Translations under genes and position numbers: made by a program
The notes under the pieces: model-generated
Seen by the model: only the letters and a program-made list of their open reading frames with translations
What the model was told of the DNA's origin: nothing
The model's database searches: none
Shown: one piece after another, positions 31,766-41,649 of the stretch
Numbering within the stretch: the stretch's first letter is position 1
Layout of the letters: each line of letters opens with the position of its first letter
Assembly (NCBI GenBank): GCA_028282105.1
Contig: JANQIO010000240.1
Coordinates: 1 to 45,878 of the forward strand
DNA: 45,878 bases
From: Halieaceae bacterium
GTDB taxonomy: Bacteria > Pseudomonadota > Gammaproteobacteria > Pseudomonadales > Halieaceae
Reading direction: 5' to 3'

Positions 31766-33688
31766 ATGACCGCAGACGCGCACAAGGAAACTCTCGGCTT
31801 CCAGACCGAAGCCAAGCAATTGCTGCACCTGATGATCCACTCCCTGTACAGCAACCAGGAAGTGTTTCTGCGTGAACTGATCAGCAACGCCAGCGACGCC
31901 ATCGACAAGCTGCGCTTTGCCTCCCTCGATAACGAAGCCCTGCTGGAGGGCGAGGCCGACTACGCCATTCGCGTGGAGGTGGACAAGGACGCCAAAACCA
32001 TCACCATCGTCGACAATGGCATCGGCATGAACCGCGCCGAGGTGATCGAGCACCTGGGCACTATCGCCAAGTCCGGCACCGCGGCCTTCCTGGAGCAGCT
32101 CACCGGCGACCAGAAGAAGGACTCCCAGCTGATCGGCCAGTTCGGCGTGGGCTTCTACTCCAGCTTTATTGTTGCCGAGCGCGTCGAAGTGCTGAGCCGC
32201 AAGGCCGGCGACCCGGCAGACGCGGGCGTGCACTGGGAATCCAGCGGCGAGGCCGAGTTCTCGGTGGAAGACGTCGAGAAGGCCGGTCGCGGCACCACCA
32301 TCATCCTGCACCTTAAATCCGACTGCGAGGAGTTCGCCGACGACTGGCGGGTGCGCAGCGTGATCAAGAAGTACTCCGACCACATCTCCGTGCCGGTGAT
32401 GATGGAAAAGCCGGCCGCCCCCGCTGTGGATGCGGAAAGCGATGAAGCAGGGGAAGCGCAGGCCGAGGCGGTCGCCCCGGAGTTCGAGGCCATCAACGAG
32501 GCCACCGCCCTGTGGACCCGTTCCCGCAGCGAGGTCAGCGACGAGGAGTACACCGAGTTCTACAAGCATGTCTCCCACGATTTCGATGACCCAATGACCT
32601 GGAGCCACAACCGGGTAGAGGGCAAGCTGGAGTACACCAGCCTGCTGTACATCCCCAGCCGGGCGCCGTTCGACCTCTACAACCGTGAGATGGTGCGCGG
32701 CCTCAAGCTGTATGTGCAGCGCACTTTCATCATGGACGATGCCGAGCAGTTCCTGCCTCTCTACCTGCGTTTCGTCAAAGGTGTGGTGGATTCCAACGAT
32801 CTGTCCCTCAACGTCTCCCGCGAGATTCTCCAGCAGGACCCGCAGGTGGACGCCATGCGCTCGGCCCTGACCAAGCGCGTGCTGGACATGCTGGAAAAGA
32901 TGGCCAAGAAAGAGCCGGAGCAGTACCAGACGTTCTGGGAGCAGTTCGGCGAGGTGCTGAAGGAAGGGCCTGCCGAAGACTTCAACAACCGCGAGAAGAT
33001 CGCCGGCCTGCTGCGCTTCTCCACCACCCACACGGATAGCGAAACCCAGGACCAGAGCCTCGCCGACTACATCGAGCGCATGCAGGAAGGCCAGGACAAG
33101 ATCTACTACGTGGTGGCCGAGAACTTCAAGACCGCCAAGTCCAGCCCCCACCTGGAGGTGTTCCGCAAAAAGGGCATCGAGGTGCTGCTGCTGTCCGATC
33201 GCATCGACGAGTGGTTTATGAACCAGCTCCAGGAGTTCGACGGCAAGCCCCTGCAGGATGTGGCTCGCGGCGAACTGGACCTGGGCGAGGAAGACAAGCA
33301 GGCCCAGGAGAAGCTCAAGCAGGAAAGCGAGGCCCTGGTGGAACGCCTGCAAGCGGCCCTGGAAGGCCAGGTACAGGAAGTGCGCGCCACCTCCCGCCTG
33401 ACCGACTCGCCGGCCTGCCTGGTGGTGGGCGACTACGATATGGGTGCGCAGATGCGCCGCATGCTGGAAGCCGCCGGCCAGGAGGTGCCTGAATCCAAGC
33501 CCATCCTCGAGGTGAACCCCAGCCACCCGCTGCTTGAAAAGCTTGACGCCGAGGCCGATGAAGACCGCTTCGCCGATCTTGCCAGCGTCATCTTCGACCA
33601 GGCCAGCCTGGCCGAGGGCGGTACCCTGGAAGATCCTGCTGCCTATGTGGCGCGGCTCAACAAGCTGCTGCTCGAACTGGCGGGCTGA
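31766..33688 (+). CDS. htpG: Chaperone HtpG (Hsp90)
   Basis: A 640-residue Hsp90. The N-terminal ATPase has [43 protein letters not shown] and [14 protein letters not shown]. An acidic Ala/Glu-rich insert (around residues 217-240) separates it from the middle domain ([46 protein letters not shown]). The C-terminal dimerisation domain is complete. It is a cytosolic ATP-dependent chaperone. A consensus sigma-32 promoter precedes it, consistent with heat-shock control. Confidence 0.97.
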   Translation: MTADAHKETLGFQTEAKQLLHLMIHSLYSNQEVFLRELISNASDAIDKLRFASLDNEALLEGEADYAIRVEVDKDAKTITIVDNGIGMNRAEVIEHLGTIAKSGTAAFLEQLTGDQKKDSQLIGQFGVGFYSSFIVAERVEVLSRKAGDPADAGVHWESSGEAEFSVEDVEKAGRGTTIILHLKSDCEEFADDWRVRSVIKKYSDHISVPVMMEKPAAPAVDAESDEAGEAQAEAVAPEFEAINEATALWTRSRSEVSDEEYTEFYKHVSHDFDDPMTWSHNRVEGKLEYTSLLYIPSRAPFDLYNREMVRGLKLYVQRTFIMDDAEQFLPLYLRFVKGVVDSNDLSLNVSREILQQDPQVDAMRSALTKRVLDMLEKMAKKEPEQYQTFWEQFGEVLKEGPAEDFNNREKIAGLLRFSTTHTDSETQDQSLADYIERMQEGQDKIYYVVAENFKTAKSSPHLEVFRKKGIEVLLLSDRIDEWFMNQLQEFDGKPLQDVARGELDLGEEDKQAQEKLKQESEALVERLQAALEGQVQEVRATSRLTDSPACLVVGDYDMGAQMRRMLEAAGQEVPESKPILEVNPSHPLLEKLDAEADEDRFADLASVIFDQASLAEGGTLEDPAAYVARLNKLLLELAG

Positions 33689-33698
33689 TGTCTGACTG

Positions 33699-33724
33699 GC
33701 AGCATCCCGGTCGCGGGATGCTGC
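33699..33724. terminator. Hairpin after htpG
   Basis: GCAGCATCCCG (33699-33709) and CGGGATGCTGC (33714-33724) form a perfect 11-bp stem with a GTCG loop, 10 bp after the htpG stop. No T run follows, so it may act as an mRNA 3'-end stabiliser rather than a classic terminator. Confidence 0.6.
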
Positions 33725-33760
33725 TACACTGACACGCTGACGGGGGAGATAGGGCAGCTT

Positions 33761-34786
33761 ATGCCTTCACCACATTGCGTGGCCGTACTCGGCGGCGGCA
33801 GCTTCGGCACGGTTATCGGTAATATCGTTGCGGCCAATGGCCATGTCACCACGCTGTGGATGCGCAGCGATCAGCGTGCCGAAATCCTCAATGAAAGCCA
33901 GGAAAACCCCACCTACCTGCCGGGGTACAAACTCGAACCCGGACTCAAGGCCAGCACGAATCTCTCCGCCGCGGTCAGCGGCGTGGATATCGTGTTTGTG
34001 GCCGTGCCCAGTAAATCCTGCCGGGCGGTGGCCCGGGAACTCGCGACCTGCATCGATCCCAGTACCCTGGTGATCAGCACCACCAAGGGCATCGAGGCCG
34101 ACGGCTTCAAGCTAATGAGCCAGGTGCTGGCGGAAGAGCTACCGGACAACCCCATCGGTGTGCTCAGCGGCCCCAACCTCGCCAAGGAGATTGCCGCCGG
34201 CCAGATCACCGGCTCGGTGATAGCCAGCAGCCACGCGCCCCTCTGCGAGACCATCCAGGGGCTATTGCACAGCCGCAGTTTCCGGGTTTACTCCAGCAGC
34301 GATATGTACGGCGTGGAACTGGGCGGGGCGCTCAAGAATGTCTACGCCATCATGGCCGGCCTGGGTGCGGCCCTGGGGGTGGGAGAAAACACCATCGGCA
34401 TGCTGCTGACCCGCAGCCTGGCGGAAATGTCCCGCTTTGCGGTCAGCCTCGGCGCCGACCCGCTGACCTTCCTGGGCCTGGCGGGTGTCGGCGACCTGAT
34501 TGTCACCTGCTCTTCACCGCTGAGCCGCAACTACCGCGTGGGCTACGCCCTCGGTGAGGGCCAGTCCCTGGACGACATTCTCGAAAAACTCGGCCAGGTG
34601 GCGGAGGGCGTCAACACTTTGAAGCTGCTGAAAGCCGAGGCGGACCGCCGGGAGATCTACATGCCGCTGGTCAGTGGCCTGTACGCTATTCTCTACGAGC
34701 GCCGGACCGTCGACGAGGTGATCGGCAACATGATGTTGGCGGAGCAGCCCCAGGACGTGGAGTTTTCCCTGGGGGCCGGACACTGA
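33761..34786 (+). CDS. gpsA: Glycerol-3-phosphate dehydrogenase [NAD(P)+]
   Basis: The 341-residue enzyme has the N-terminal NAD(P)-binding motif [29 protein letters not shown] and [10 protein letters not shown] follow, and the substrate-site block [15 protein letters not shown] and [28 protein letters not shown] holds the catalytic Lys. It reduces dihydroxyacetone phosphate to sn-glycerol 3-phosphate for phospholipid synthesis. Its stop overlaps the sixA start (TGATG), so the two are co-translated. Confidence 0.95.
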   Translation: MPSPHCVAVLGGGSFGTVIGNIVAANGHVTTLWMRSDQRAEILNESQENPTYLPGYKLEPGLKASTNLSAAVSGVDIVFVAVPSKSCRAVARELATCIDPSTLVISTTKGIEADGFKLMSQVLAEELPDNPIGVLSGPNLAKEIAAGQITGSVIASSHAPLCETIQGLLHSRSFRVYSSSDMYGVELGGALKNVYAIMAGLGAALGVGENTIGMLLTRSLAEMSRFAVSLGADPLTFLGLAGVGDLIVTCSSPLSRNYRVGYALGEGQSLDDILEKLGQVAEGVNTLKLLKAEADRREIYMPLVSGLYAILYERRTVDEVIGNMMLAEQPQDVEFSLGAGH

Positions 34787-35271
34787 TGCGAGTTTACGTG
34801 GTACGCCATGGCGATGCGGTACCGACACGCGGTGGCGGTGAACGGGCGCTGACCGAACACGGCATCCAGGATGCCAACGACGCCGGCCGATTGCTCGCCT
34901 CAGAGGGTTTCGACTTCCTGCTGTACAGCCCCAAGCTGCGCACCCGCCAGACCCGCGACTGCATCCTGGCCGCCGCGGCTGAAGCCCTGGGCGAGGTGGA
35001 GAGCCAGGAAGCACCCAGCCTGCTGCCGCCCACCACCGAGCAGTCGGTGGTCGATGCCATCGAAGCCTGTGGCGGGCAGTCGGTGGTGCTGGTCAGCCAC
35101 CTGCCGCTGGTGGCCGAGTTGGTCGGCTGGTTTACCGCCGGAGACCGTGGCTTTTTTACGCTACCGGGATTTCCGCCGGCAGGCGTTGTCGCCCTGGACA
35201 TGGAGGTGCCTGGCCAGGGTATGGCGACACTCGCCTGGTATGCCTTTCCCCCGGAATTCGCTCAGCAATAG
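34786..35271 (+). CDS. sixA: Phosphohistidine phosphatase SixA
   Basis: A 161-residue histidine-phosphatase-superfamily protein with the RHG motif at residues 7-9 (VYVVRHGDAV), the second-His block VVLVSHLPLVAEL and SPKLRTRQT. SixA removes phosphate from HPt-domain histidines and from PTS-Ntr proteins. It is short, as SixA proteins are, without the extra domains of phosphoglycerate mutases. The ATG overlaps the gpsA stop; the hydrolase gene follows after 3 nt. Confidence 0.88.
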   Translation: MRVYVVRHGDAVPTRGGGERALTEHGIQDANDAGRLLASEGFDFLLYSPKLRTRQTRDCILAAAAEALGEVESQEAPSLLPPTTEQSVVDAIEACGGQSVVLVSHLPLVAELVGWFTAGDRGFFTLPGFPPAGVVALDMEVPGQGMATLAWYAFPPEFAQQ

Positions 35272-35274
35272 CCC

Positions 35275-36135
35275 GTGCAGGAACGTAACTTCGAGGTTTA
35301 CGGCCGACGCCTGGCCGCGCTGGAATGGGGTGAGCCCGAAGGCATACCGGTGCTGGCCCTGCACGGCTGGCTGGACAATGCCGCCAGCTTCCGGCCGCTG
35401 GCGGAAAAGCTGATGTCTCTGGCTGCGCCTCTGCATATCGTGGCGCTGGACCTGGCCGGCCACGGCCAGAGTGACCACCGCGCCGCCGACGGCGAATACA
35501 ACGCCTGGAGCGACCTGCCGGATATCGAGGCGGTGGTGGAGTTGCTGGGCTGGCAACGTTTCGCACTGTTGGGCCATTCCCGCGGCGCCATGATCAGCTC
35601 GCTCTACTCGGCCGCCAGGCCGGAACGTGTGGAGCGGGTGGCCTGGCTGGACGGCATCGTGCCGCCGCTGGCCGACGCCGCGGATTACCCGAAACAACTC
35701 GCCGAGTTCCTGGCCGACAAGCACAACCTTCTGGATCGCCCCGGCCGCACCTTCACGCGCATCGAAGACGCGGCCATGGTGCGCGAGCGCAAGGGCCTGG
35801 CGCCGCCGGCCGCGCGGCTGATCGCCGAGCGCAATCTGCGGCCTGTGGAGAATGGCTGGTGCTGGTCGCACGACGCCCGCCTGCAGGGCGCCTCGGCCAT
35901 GAAGCTGACGCGCGGGCATGTGGAGGCGGTGCTGGCCGGGCTTTCCATGCCCGGGCTGCTACTATTGGCGGAGTCCGGGATGAGCCAGCGCTTCGATGTC
36001 CCGACGCTGCCCGAGTCCATTCGGGTGGAAACCTTGCCCGGAGGCCATCACTGCCACATGGACGACGCCGTCGACATTGCCGCCGCACAGCTACAGGCGT
36101 TCTACACCGGTACCGACCCGGAGCCTCGCATATGA
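35275..36135 (+). CDS. Alpha/beta hydrolase
   Basis: A 286-residue hydrolase. LALHGWLDNAASF forms the oxyanion-hole region. LLGHSRGAMISS has the nucleophile Ser102, and VETLPGGHHCHMDD supplies the catalytic His near the C-terminus. The substrate is unknown; esterases of this type are often found next to sixA-like genes in marine gammaproteobacteria. The GTG start lies 3 nt after sixA, and the stop overlaps the next start (ATGA). Confidence 0.85.
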   Translation: MQERNFEVYGRRLAALEWGEPEGIPVLALHGWLDNAASFRPLAEKLMSLAAPLHIVALDLAGHGQSDHRAADGEYNAWSDLPDIEAVVELLGWQRFALLGHSRGAMISSLYSAARPERVERVAWLDGIVPPLADAADYPKQLAEFLADKHNLLDRPGRTFTRIEDAAMVRERKGLAPPAARLIAERNLRPVENGWCWSHDARLQGASAMKLTRGHVEAVLAGLSMPGLLLLAESGMSQRFDVPTLPESIRVETLPGGHHCHMDDAVDIAAAQLQAFYTGTDPEPRI

Positions 36136-36638
36136 GGCTGCTGGCCACTGTGTTGCTGCTGGTTTCCCTGACTGTGGCGGCTGCGCCGCTGGACGCGACC
36201 TGGCGCTATGCCGAGGTGTTCAACGAAAGCGGCCCGGAAACCCTGGATTACCTGCTGGGCCTGGGCGCTTACCAGAAGATTCACAGCCGCTGGCGCCTGG
36301 CCAATAGCGAGGTGGTGCGTGGCGAACTCACCCGCGTTACCTGGCAGGTGCAGGAGGGCTTTACCGCCGATGAGGGCTACGACTGGTACCTGGAACAACT
36401 GCCGGAGGGCGCGGAGTTATTGTTCGAGTGCCGCGGCCGCGCCTGCGGCTCCAGCGCCCAGTGGGCCAACCGCAGCTTCGAGCAGCGCATCCTCTACGGC
36501 CACGACGACCGCCAGCGCTACAGCGTCTGGCGCGTCGAAGACGCCGGCAACATCTGGACCCTGGTCCTCTACGGCGTAGACCGCGCCAACCGCCGCCACT
36601 TCATCCACCTCGACCGGCTGCGGCATCTCTCCGAGTAG
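36132..36638 (+). CDS. Exported DUF4892-like protein
   Basis: A 168-residue protein with a signal peptide (MRLLATVLLLVSLTVAAA). The core ELLFECRGRACGSSAQWANRSFEQRILYGHDDRQRYSVWRV has the two close Cys and the GSSxxWAN motif that I associate with DUF4892. It is probably periplasmic or on the outer membrane; the function is unknown. ATG 36132 overlaps the stop of the hydrolase gene by 4 bases. It is the last gene of the gpsA-sixA-hydrolase unit. Confidence 0.75.
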   Translation: MRLLATVLLLVSLTVAAAPLDATWRYAEVFNESGPETLDYLLGLGAYQKIHSRWRLANSEVVRGELTRVTWQVQEGFTADEGYDWYLEQLPEGAELLFECRGRACGSSAQWANRSFEQRILYGHDDRQRYSVWRVEDAGNIWTLVLYGVDRANRRHFIHLDRLRHLSE

Positions 36639-36690
36639 CACCAAGCAATTCGCCGTCTCTCTAGTTAGTTTCTCCGCAAGCCGCACGTGC

Positions 36691-36794
36691 GGCACCCGGG
36701 GCCCTTCCGGGACACGCTACAAGCATGACGTCCCTGTCTCGCTCGGATGCGGCCATCCATGGCCGCATACGGTCCCGAAAGGGCCCTGGGCACC
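36691..36794. repeat. Palindromic repeat element, copy 1
   Basis: Outer arms 36691-36713 and 36771-36794 are imperfect inverted repeats (GGGGCCCTTCCGGGAC against GGTCCCGAAAGGGCCC). Inside, ATGCGGCCAT (36747-36756) and ATGGCCGCAT (36759-36768) make a perfect 10-bp hairpin. The 36-nt core 36711-36746 recurs inverted at 36995-37030 with two mismatches. There is no coding potential. Confidence 0.7.
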
Positions 36795-36946
36795 ACGCGC
36801 GCTCCGTCGGTGCCAGCCCCAACTGGTGACCCTACCTGAGGCTGTGTGGAATTCTCCCCGTCGTCCTCCCGCCTTCGCGACACTGACAGTGCTGAGAAAG
36901 ACCACTCTGTCACCTGCAGGAATGTCACTCGGAAGGAGGGCGTGAG
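36795..36946. other. Spacer between the two palindromic elements
   Basis: About 150 bp without a plausible gene. It contains the short palindrome CACTGACAGTG (36880-36890) and a GGAAGGAGGG stretch just before copy 2. The whole gap between the DUF4892 gene and folE is 461 bp. Confidence 0.4.
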
Positions 36947-37050
36947 CTGGGTGTGCTGATTTCCCGGACCGTGAACGGCCAGGGACGGCCGTTCCCGAGC
37001 GGGACAGGGATGTCATGCTTGTAGCGTGTCTGGGAAATCAGCACACCCAG
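36947..37050. repeat. Palindromic repeat element, copy 2 (inverted)
   Basis: Perfect 19-bp outer inverted repeats at 36947-36965 and 37032-37050 (CTGGGTGTGCTGATTTCCC). Inside, GAACGGCC (36973-36980) and GGCCGTTC (36987-36994) form a hairpin. The core 36995-37030 is the inverse of 36711-36746 at 34 of 36 bases. The outer arms differ completely in sequence from those of copy 1. Confidence 0.75.
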
Positions 37051-37099
37051 ATTGCGCCCGCCCTACGAAGAAACAACCGGGAAGGACTACAGGGTGCAA

Positions 37100-37651
37100 C
37101 TACCGGTGTTGCAGGTTGACGAGGGAGAGGAACTCGGCGCGGGTGGTGGGGTTATCGCGGAAGCTACCGAGCATGGCGGAGGTTTTCATGACCGAGTTTT
37201 GCTTTTGCACGCCGCGCATCATCATGCACATGTGCTGGGCCTCGATAATGACGCCGACGCCCTCGGCTTCGGTGACCTCCATGATGGTCTCGGCAATCTG
37301 TGTGGTGAGCTGTTCCTGGATTTGCAGGCGCCTGGCGAACAGGTCGACGATGCGCGCCACCTTGGACAGGCCCAGCACCTGGCCGGTGGGGACGTAGGCC
37401 GCGTGGCACTTGCCGATGAAGGGCAACAAATGGTGTTCGCACAGGGAGTACAGCTCGATGTCCTGCACCACCACCATCTCGCTGGAGTCGGAGGGGAACA
37501 GGGCGTCGTTCACCACCGCGTCCACGCTTTGGTCGTAGCCCCGGGTCAGGAACTCGAAGGCCTTGGCGGCGCGTGCGGGGGTGTCGACCAGCCCGGGCCG
37601 CGACAGGTCTTCCCCACAGGCCTCGATAATCTTCTTGAATGCGTCTTCCAT
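37100..37651 (-). CDS. folE: GTP cyclohydrolase I
   Basis: A 183-residue Fol[21 protein letters not shown], then [32 protein letters not shown] (zinc Cys and His residues), and [30 protein letters not shown] (third zinc ligand, active-site lid). It converts GTP to dihydroneopterin triphosphate, the first step to folate and queuosine-type products. It reads toward the two palindromic elements, which begin 50 bp after its stop. Confidence 0.95.
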   Translation of the reverse strand: MEDAFKKIIEACGEDLSRPGLVDTPARAAKAFEFLTRGYDQSVDAVVNDALFPSDSSEMVVVQDIELYSLCEHHLLPFIGKCHAAYVPTGQVLGLSKVARIVDLFARRLQIQEQLTTQIAETIMEVTEAEGVGVIIEAQHMCMMMRGVQKQNSVMKTSAMLGSFRDNPTTRAEFLSLVNLQHR

Positions 37652-37752
37652 GCCCTGCCATGCTCGCGCTGCTCGACAGCGCGTACCGCGAATGAGCAGC
37701 GGATACTAGCAACCGGCTGTCGGCCCGGCAATTGCGGGGTACACTGCCACCC

Positions 37753-38685
37753 ATGAGTATCGAGGAACAGATCAAGGCCGAGCTGGATACAGTGGGCGAC
37801 GGCCTGCGCTGGGCGGAAGCCTGTTTCCAGGAGGCGGAGCTGTACTTCGGTCACGGCACCGACAACGCCTGGGACGAGGCCCTGCACCTGGTGCTGGGAA
37901 GCCTGCAGTTGCCCATGGAAAGTGACCCCTCAGTGCTGGACTGCCGCATCAATGACAGCGAAAAAGACCAGCTTATTCGCAACGTACGGCGGCGGGTGGA
38001 CGAGCGTGTGCCAGTGCCCTACCTGACCGGGCGTACCTGGTTTGCCGGTCTCGAATTCAAGATTGATCGCCGCGCCCTGATTCCGCGTTCGCCGATTGCC
38101 GAGCTGATAGAACGCGATTTCGCACCCTGGTATGCAGGCCCGCCACTGCAGCGGGTGCTGGACCTGTGCTGTGGCAGTGGCTGCATCGGCCTGGCGGTGG
38201 CGGCCTGGAATCCCCGGGCGCAGGTGGACCTGGTGGATATCGACCAGGAAGCCCTGGCGTTGGCCGAGGAAAACTGTGAGCTTTTGGAACTCCGTGACCG
38301 GGTGGAAATCGTTCGCTCTGACCTGTTTGAGAGCCTGCGCGGGCGCCAATACGACCTGATTCTCACCAACCCGCCCTATGTCGACGAGGCGGATCTCGCC
38401 AGCATGCCTCCGGAGTACCGGCACGAGCCGGCCCTGGCGCTGGGGTCTGGCGCCGACGGCCTCGATATCACGCGCCGCATTCTCGAGACCGCCGTGCACT
38501 TCCTGGCTCCCGACGGGCTGCTGGTGGGGGAGGTGGGCAATAGCTGGGTCGCGCTGCAGGACGCCTTCCCCGGCATTCCCTTCACCTGGATCGAACTGGA
38601 GCGCGGCGGCCATGGCGTGTTTGTGCTGACGGCGCGGGAGCTGGCCGAGTATCACCCGCGCCGGGCGCCAACACAGGAGGCCTGA
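37753..38685 (+). CDS. prmB: 50S ribosomal protein L3 glutamine methyltransferase
   Basis: A 310-residue class I methyltransferase of the HemK/PrmB group. An N-terminal helical recognition domain is followed by VLDLCCGSGCIGLAVAAWNP (SAM motif I), LVDIDQEALALAEEN, and the catalytic LILTNPPYVDEADL (NPPY). Length and N-terminal domain fit PrmB rather than PrmC. It methylates a glutamine of ribosomal protein L3. Just upstream of aroC, a common gammaproteobacterial order. Confidence 0.93.
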   Translation: MSIEEQIKAELDTVGDGLRWAEACFQEAELYFGHGTDNAWDEALHLVLGSLQLPMESDPSVLDCRINDSEKDQLIRNVRRRVDERVPVPYLTGRTWFAGLEFKIDRRALIPRSPIAELIERDFAPWYAGPPLQRVLDLCCGSGCIGLAVAAWNPRAQVDLVDIDQEALALAEENCELLELRDRVEIVRSDLFESLRGRQYDLILTNPPYVDEADLASMPPEYRHEPALALGSGADGLDITRRILETAVHFLAPDGLLVGEVGNSWVALQDAFPGIPFTWIELERGGHGVFVLTARELAEYHPRRAPTQEA

Positions 38686-38691
38686 AGGCGC

Positions 38692-38697
38692 TATAAT
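38692..38697 (+). promoter_or_regulatory. Possible -10 element for aroC
   Basis: A perfect TATAAT lies 27 bp before the aroC start codon, after the prmB stop. No good -35 hexamer is seen at 16-18 bp, so this is tentative. Confidence 0.3.
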
Positions 38698-38724
38698 CGC
38701 GCTTTTTTTACGGGCCGGGATGTC

Positions 38725-39828
38725 ATGTCAGGCAACAGCATAGGCAAACTCTTTACCGTCACCAGCTTTGGCGAGAGCCACGGCCTGGCCATCGGCTGCA
38801 TTGTCGACGGCTGTCCGCCGGGACTGGAACTGTCGGAAGAGGATATGCAGGTGGACCTGGACCGGCGCAAACCCGGCCAGTCCCGTTTTACCACCCAGCG
38901 GCGTGAGTCCGACACGGTGAAGATTCTCTCCGGCGTGTTCGAAGGCAAGACCACGGGCACCGCCATCGGCCTGCTGATCGAGAACGAGGACCAGCGCTCC
39001 AAGGACTACTCGAAGATCGCCGATCGCTTCCGCCCCATGCACGCGGACTACACCTACCAGCAGAAGTTCGGCGGCCGCGACTACCGGGGTGGTGGGCGTT
39101 CCTCGGCGCGGGAAACCGCCATGCGAGTGGCGGCAGGCGCCATCGCCAAGAAGTACCTCGCCAAGCAGGGTATTACCGTGCGCGGTTACCTGGCTCAACT
39201 CGGCCCCATCAAGGCCGAGGCGCTTGACTGGGAGCAGGTGGAGCAGAATCCCTTCTTCTGCCCGGATGCGGCCAAAGTGCCGGAGATGGAAGAGTACATG
39301 GCGGCGCTCAACAAGTCCGGGGACTCCATCGGCGCCCGTATCAACGTGGTCGCCGAGGGTGTCATGGCGGGTCTGGGCGAGCCGGTGTTCGATCGCCTCG
39401 ATGCGGATATTGCTCACGCCATGATGAGCATCAACGCGGTGAAAGGTGTGGAGATTGGCGCCGGTTTCAACGCGGTGGAGGCGCTGGGCAGTGAACACCG
39501 CGATGAGCTGACCCCGTCGGGCTTTCGCTCCAACAATGCCGGCGGTGTGCTGGGCGGGATTTCCTCCGGCCAGGATGTCGTTGTCAGCATGGCGCTGAAG
39601 CCTACCTCCAGCATTCGCCTGCCGGGTGACAGTATCGATGTCGATGGCAATGCCGTGGAGGTGATCACGACCGGCCGCCACGATCCCTGTGTGGGCATCC
39701 GCGCCACGCCGATTGCCGAGGCCATGCTCGCCATTGTGCTGATGGACCACCTGTTGCGCCACCGCGGCCAGAACGCGGAGGTTGTCTCGCCCACCCCGAG
39801 CATTCCGGGGAAAGTCGCGCCGGAATGA
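38725..39828 (+). CDS. aroC: Chorismate synthase
   Basis: The 367-residue enzyme starts [39 protein letters not shown] and substrate motifs [58 protein letters not shown] and [19 protein letters not shown] are all present. It converts EPSP to chorismate in aromatic amino acid synthesis. The stop overlaps the next gene (ATGA). Confidence 0.97.
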   Translation: MSGNSIGKLFTVTSFGESHGLAIGCIVDGCPPGLELSEEDMQVDLDRRKPGQSRFTTQRRESDTVKILSGVFEGKTTGTAIGLLIENEDQRSKDYSKIADRFRPMHADYTYQQKFGGRDYRGGGRSSARETAMRVAAGAIAKKYLAKQGITVRGYLAQLGPIKAEALDWEQVEQNPFFCPDAAKVPEMEEYMAALNKSGDSIGARINVVAEGVMAGLGEPVFDRLDADIAHAMMSINAVKGVEIGAGFNAVEALGSEHRDELTPSGFRSNNAGGVLGGISSGQDVVVSMALKPTSSIRLPGDSIDVDGNAVEVITTGRHDPCVGIRATPIAEAMLAIVLMDHLLRHRGQNAEVVSPTPSIPGKVAPE

Positions 39829-40058
39829 TGTTCGGGACTCGCGATCGTGGCCGCCGCACGGTGTTTCTTGGCGTGCTGGCCACCGTGGTGTTTATCTGGG
39901 CCGCGATCGACCGCTTTGACGTGCCCGCCGAGGAGATGGCCTGGCTGATGATTTACTGCCTGCTGGGCGTGTTCACCACCATGGTGCTGGCGGCGCTGTG
40001 CGTGGGCGTGGTGGTGGGGGTGAAGGCCCTGCTCAGGAAGCAGACGCCTCCAGAGTAA
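39825..40058 (+). CDS. Small two-helix membrane protein
   Basis: A 77-residue protein with two hydrophobic segments ([17 protein letters not shown] and [28 protein letters not shown]) and a basic tail. No family recognised. Its ATG overlaps the aroC stop, implying coupled translation. Its 3' end overlaps the convergent gcvR-like gene by 26 bp. Confidence 0.65.
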   Translation: MMFGTRDRGRRTVFLGVLATVVFIWAAIDRFDVPAEEMAWLMIYCLLGVFTTMVLAALCVGVVVGVKALLRKQTPPE

Positions 40059-40563
40059 ATTCCATGTGCATTTCGTCGGCGATCTGGTCCAGGGTCTCTT
40101 CCAGTTCCTCGTATTCACAGTCGGGCGGCAGGCTGGCTTCCACCTGGGCATGAAACAGCAGTTCCGAGCTCATTGGGGCAGGGCTGACGAAACTCTCCAG
40201 GTCGACCACGTTGATACTGCGCTTGCTGAGCGCCGCAGAAATCTCCCGCACCACGCCGGGCCGGTCCGGCCCCAACACAGTCAGGGTCACAATGCGCTGG
40301 TGATCATCCTGGGCGAGGGTGCCATCACAAGGGGTGACGCGCACGCTGATGCCTTCCGCGTGCAGAGCATCCAGGGCCGCTTCCAGGGCGGGGCCGGATT
40401 CGCCGGGCAACGACACGCTGATCAGGCCGGCAAACTTGCCGGCCAGCTGCGACAGCCGGCTCTCCAGCCAGTTGCCACCGTGATCCGCCACCACCCGGGC
40501 CAGGGCCTCGACCAGGCCGGGCCGGTCGTCGCCGATAAAGGTAATAATGAAGGTGCTCTGCAC
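40033..40563 (-). CDS. gcvR: GcvR-like ACT-domain regulator
   Basis: A 176-residue protein with two ACT domains: FIITFIGDDRPGLVEALARVVADHGGNWLESRLSQLAGKFAGLISVSLP and VTLTVLGPDRPGVVREISAALSKRSINVVDLESFVSPAPM. This is the glycine-cleavage regulator GcvR layout; GcvR binds GcvA in E. coli. No gcv gene lies nearby, so the role here is inferred from family only. GTG 40563 has GGAG about 8 nt upstream. Confidence 0.8.
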   Translation of the reverse strand: MQSTFIITFIGDDRPGLVEALARVVADHGGNWLESRLSQLAGKFAGLISVSLPGESGPALEAALDALHAEGISVRVTPCDGTLAQDDHQRIVTLTVLGPDRPGVVREISAALSKRSINVVDLESFVSPAPMSSELLFHAQVEASLPPDCEYEELEETLDQIADEMHMEFTLEASAS

Positions 40564-40628
40564 GGTGTGTACTCCACAATTGGCGGGTCAGCACGTATAT
40601 TAGCGACCTTGCTAGGATTAGACAGCCC

Positions 40629-40868
40629 ATGGCGCAACTTGTACAAATTCCCCCCGCTCGCCTGGCGCCGGATACCCTCACCGCGCTGCTGGAAGAGTTC
40701 GCCAGCCGCGACGGCACCGACTACGGCCTGCGTGAGCACAGCCTGGAAGAAAAGGCGGGCCGCCTGCGCCGCCAGCTCGACAACGGTGAGCTGGCGCTGG
40801 TCTACGATCTCGACAGCGAGCAGTACGACCTCTGCAACCGGGAGCGCCTGGCGGAGCTGGAGTTGTGA
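40629..40868 (+). CDS. yheU: YheU-family protein (UPF0270)
   Basis: A 79-residue protein: [29 protein letters not shown], then [33 protein letters not shown], the characteristic YheU sequence. The family function is unknown. It begins a run of overlapping genes and shares 4 bases with tusA. Confidence 0.9.
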   Translation: MAQLVQIPPARLAPDTLTALLEEFASRDGTDYGLREHSLEEKAGRLRRQLDNGELALVYDLDSEQYDLCNRERLAELEL

Positions 40869-41110
40869 AGGCCACCGATCAAGCTGAAGCGCAACATCAA
40901 CTGGATGCCCGCGGATTGTATTGTCCGGAGCCGGTCATGCTGCTGCACAAGGCGGTGCGCGAGATGGCCAGCGGCGAGCTGTTGGCGGTGCAGGCCACCG
41001 ATCCTTCTACTCAGCGAGATATTCCGCGCTTCTGCACCTTCCTCGGCCACGAACTGGTCGCGCAGCGCGAACAGGGCGACGAATTCCACTACTTGATTCG
41101 CAAGCAGTGA
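40865..41110 (+). CDS. tusA: TusA/SirA-family sulfur carrier
   Basis: An 81-residue protein: [52 protein letters not shown]. The Cys in GLYCPEP is the persulfide-carrying residue. In tRNA 2-thiouridine synthesis TusA relays sulfur from IscS. GTG 40865 overlaps yheU, and its stop overlaps the epmC start. Confidence 0.9.
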   Translation: MKATDQAEAQHQLDARGLYCPEPVMLLHKAVREMASGELLAVQATDPSTQRDIPRFCTFLGHELVAQREQGDEFHYLIRKQ

Positions 41111-41649
41111 ACCACGCCACCGCCATCGAAGTCGTTTTCGCCGACTGCTTCTACCGGGACTACCGCACGCGGCTGCGGGGGGGTGCCAGCGAGCCACTCT
41201 ACGAGCCGCCCGGTGCCGGCGATGCGGTGATCCACTACCGGGAAGACTTTGCTGCCAGCGCCCTGCATGAGGTGGCCCACTGGTGCATTGCCGGCGAGGA
41301 GCGCCGCAGGCTGGAAGACTACGGCTACTGGTACGCGGCGGACGGCCGCGATGCTGAGCTGCAGCGCGCCTTCGAAACCGTGGAAGTCAGGCCCCAGGCG
41401 GTGGAGTGGCACCTGGCGCTGGCGGCCGGTGTACCCTTCCGTGTCAGTGTGGACAATCTCGACGCGCCGGCCAGTGCCGGCCACGGCTTTGCGCGGGCGG
41501 TGCTCGGGCAGGCCCGGCGTTTCTGCGGCGCGGCACTGCCGGCCCGCGCCGAGGCCTTCCGCACCGCGCTGGCCCGGCGCTTTGGCGGCCCCGCCGATCC
41601 GCTTGTTGAGGATTTCCAGTTGCCCGCCACTGAGGCTGTCAGCCGGTGA
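41107..41649 (+). CDS. epmC: Elongation factor P hydroxylase
   Basis: A 180-residue protein of the EpmC family. [50 protein letters not shown] contains the HExxH metal motif and the conserved EDYGYWY. EpmC hydroxylates the modified lysine of EF-P. No epmA or epmB gene lies in this window. GTG 41107 overlaps the tusA stop; its own end overlaps the exonuclease start. Confidence 0.88.
   Translation: MNHATAIEVVFADCFYRDYRTRLRGGASEPLYEPPGAGDAVIHYREDFAASALHEVAHWCIAGEERRRLEDYGYWYAADGRDAELQRAFETVEVRPQAVEWHLALAAGVPFRVSVDNLDAPASAGHGFARAVLGQARRFCGAALPARAEAFRTALARRFGGPADPLVEDFQLPATEAVSR

Noticed and set aside
31631-33526. Long minus-strand open frame (631 codons) opposite htpG
   Set aside because: It is the antisense shadow of a highly conserved gene, is rich in His/Gly/Val from reversed codons, and shows no domain or ribosome binding site.
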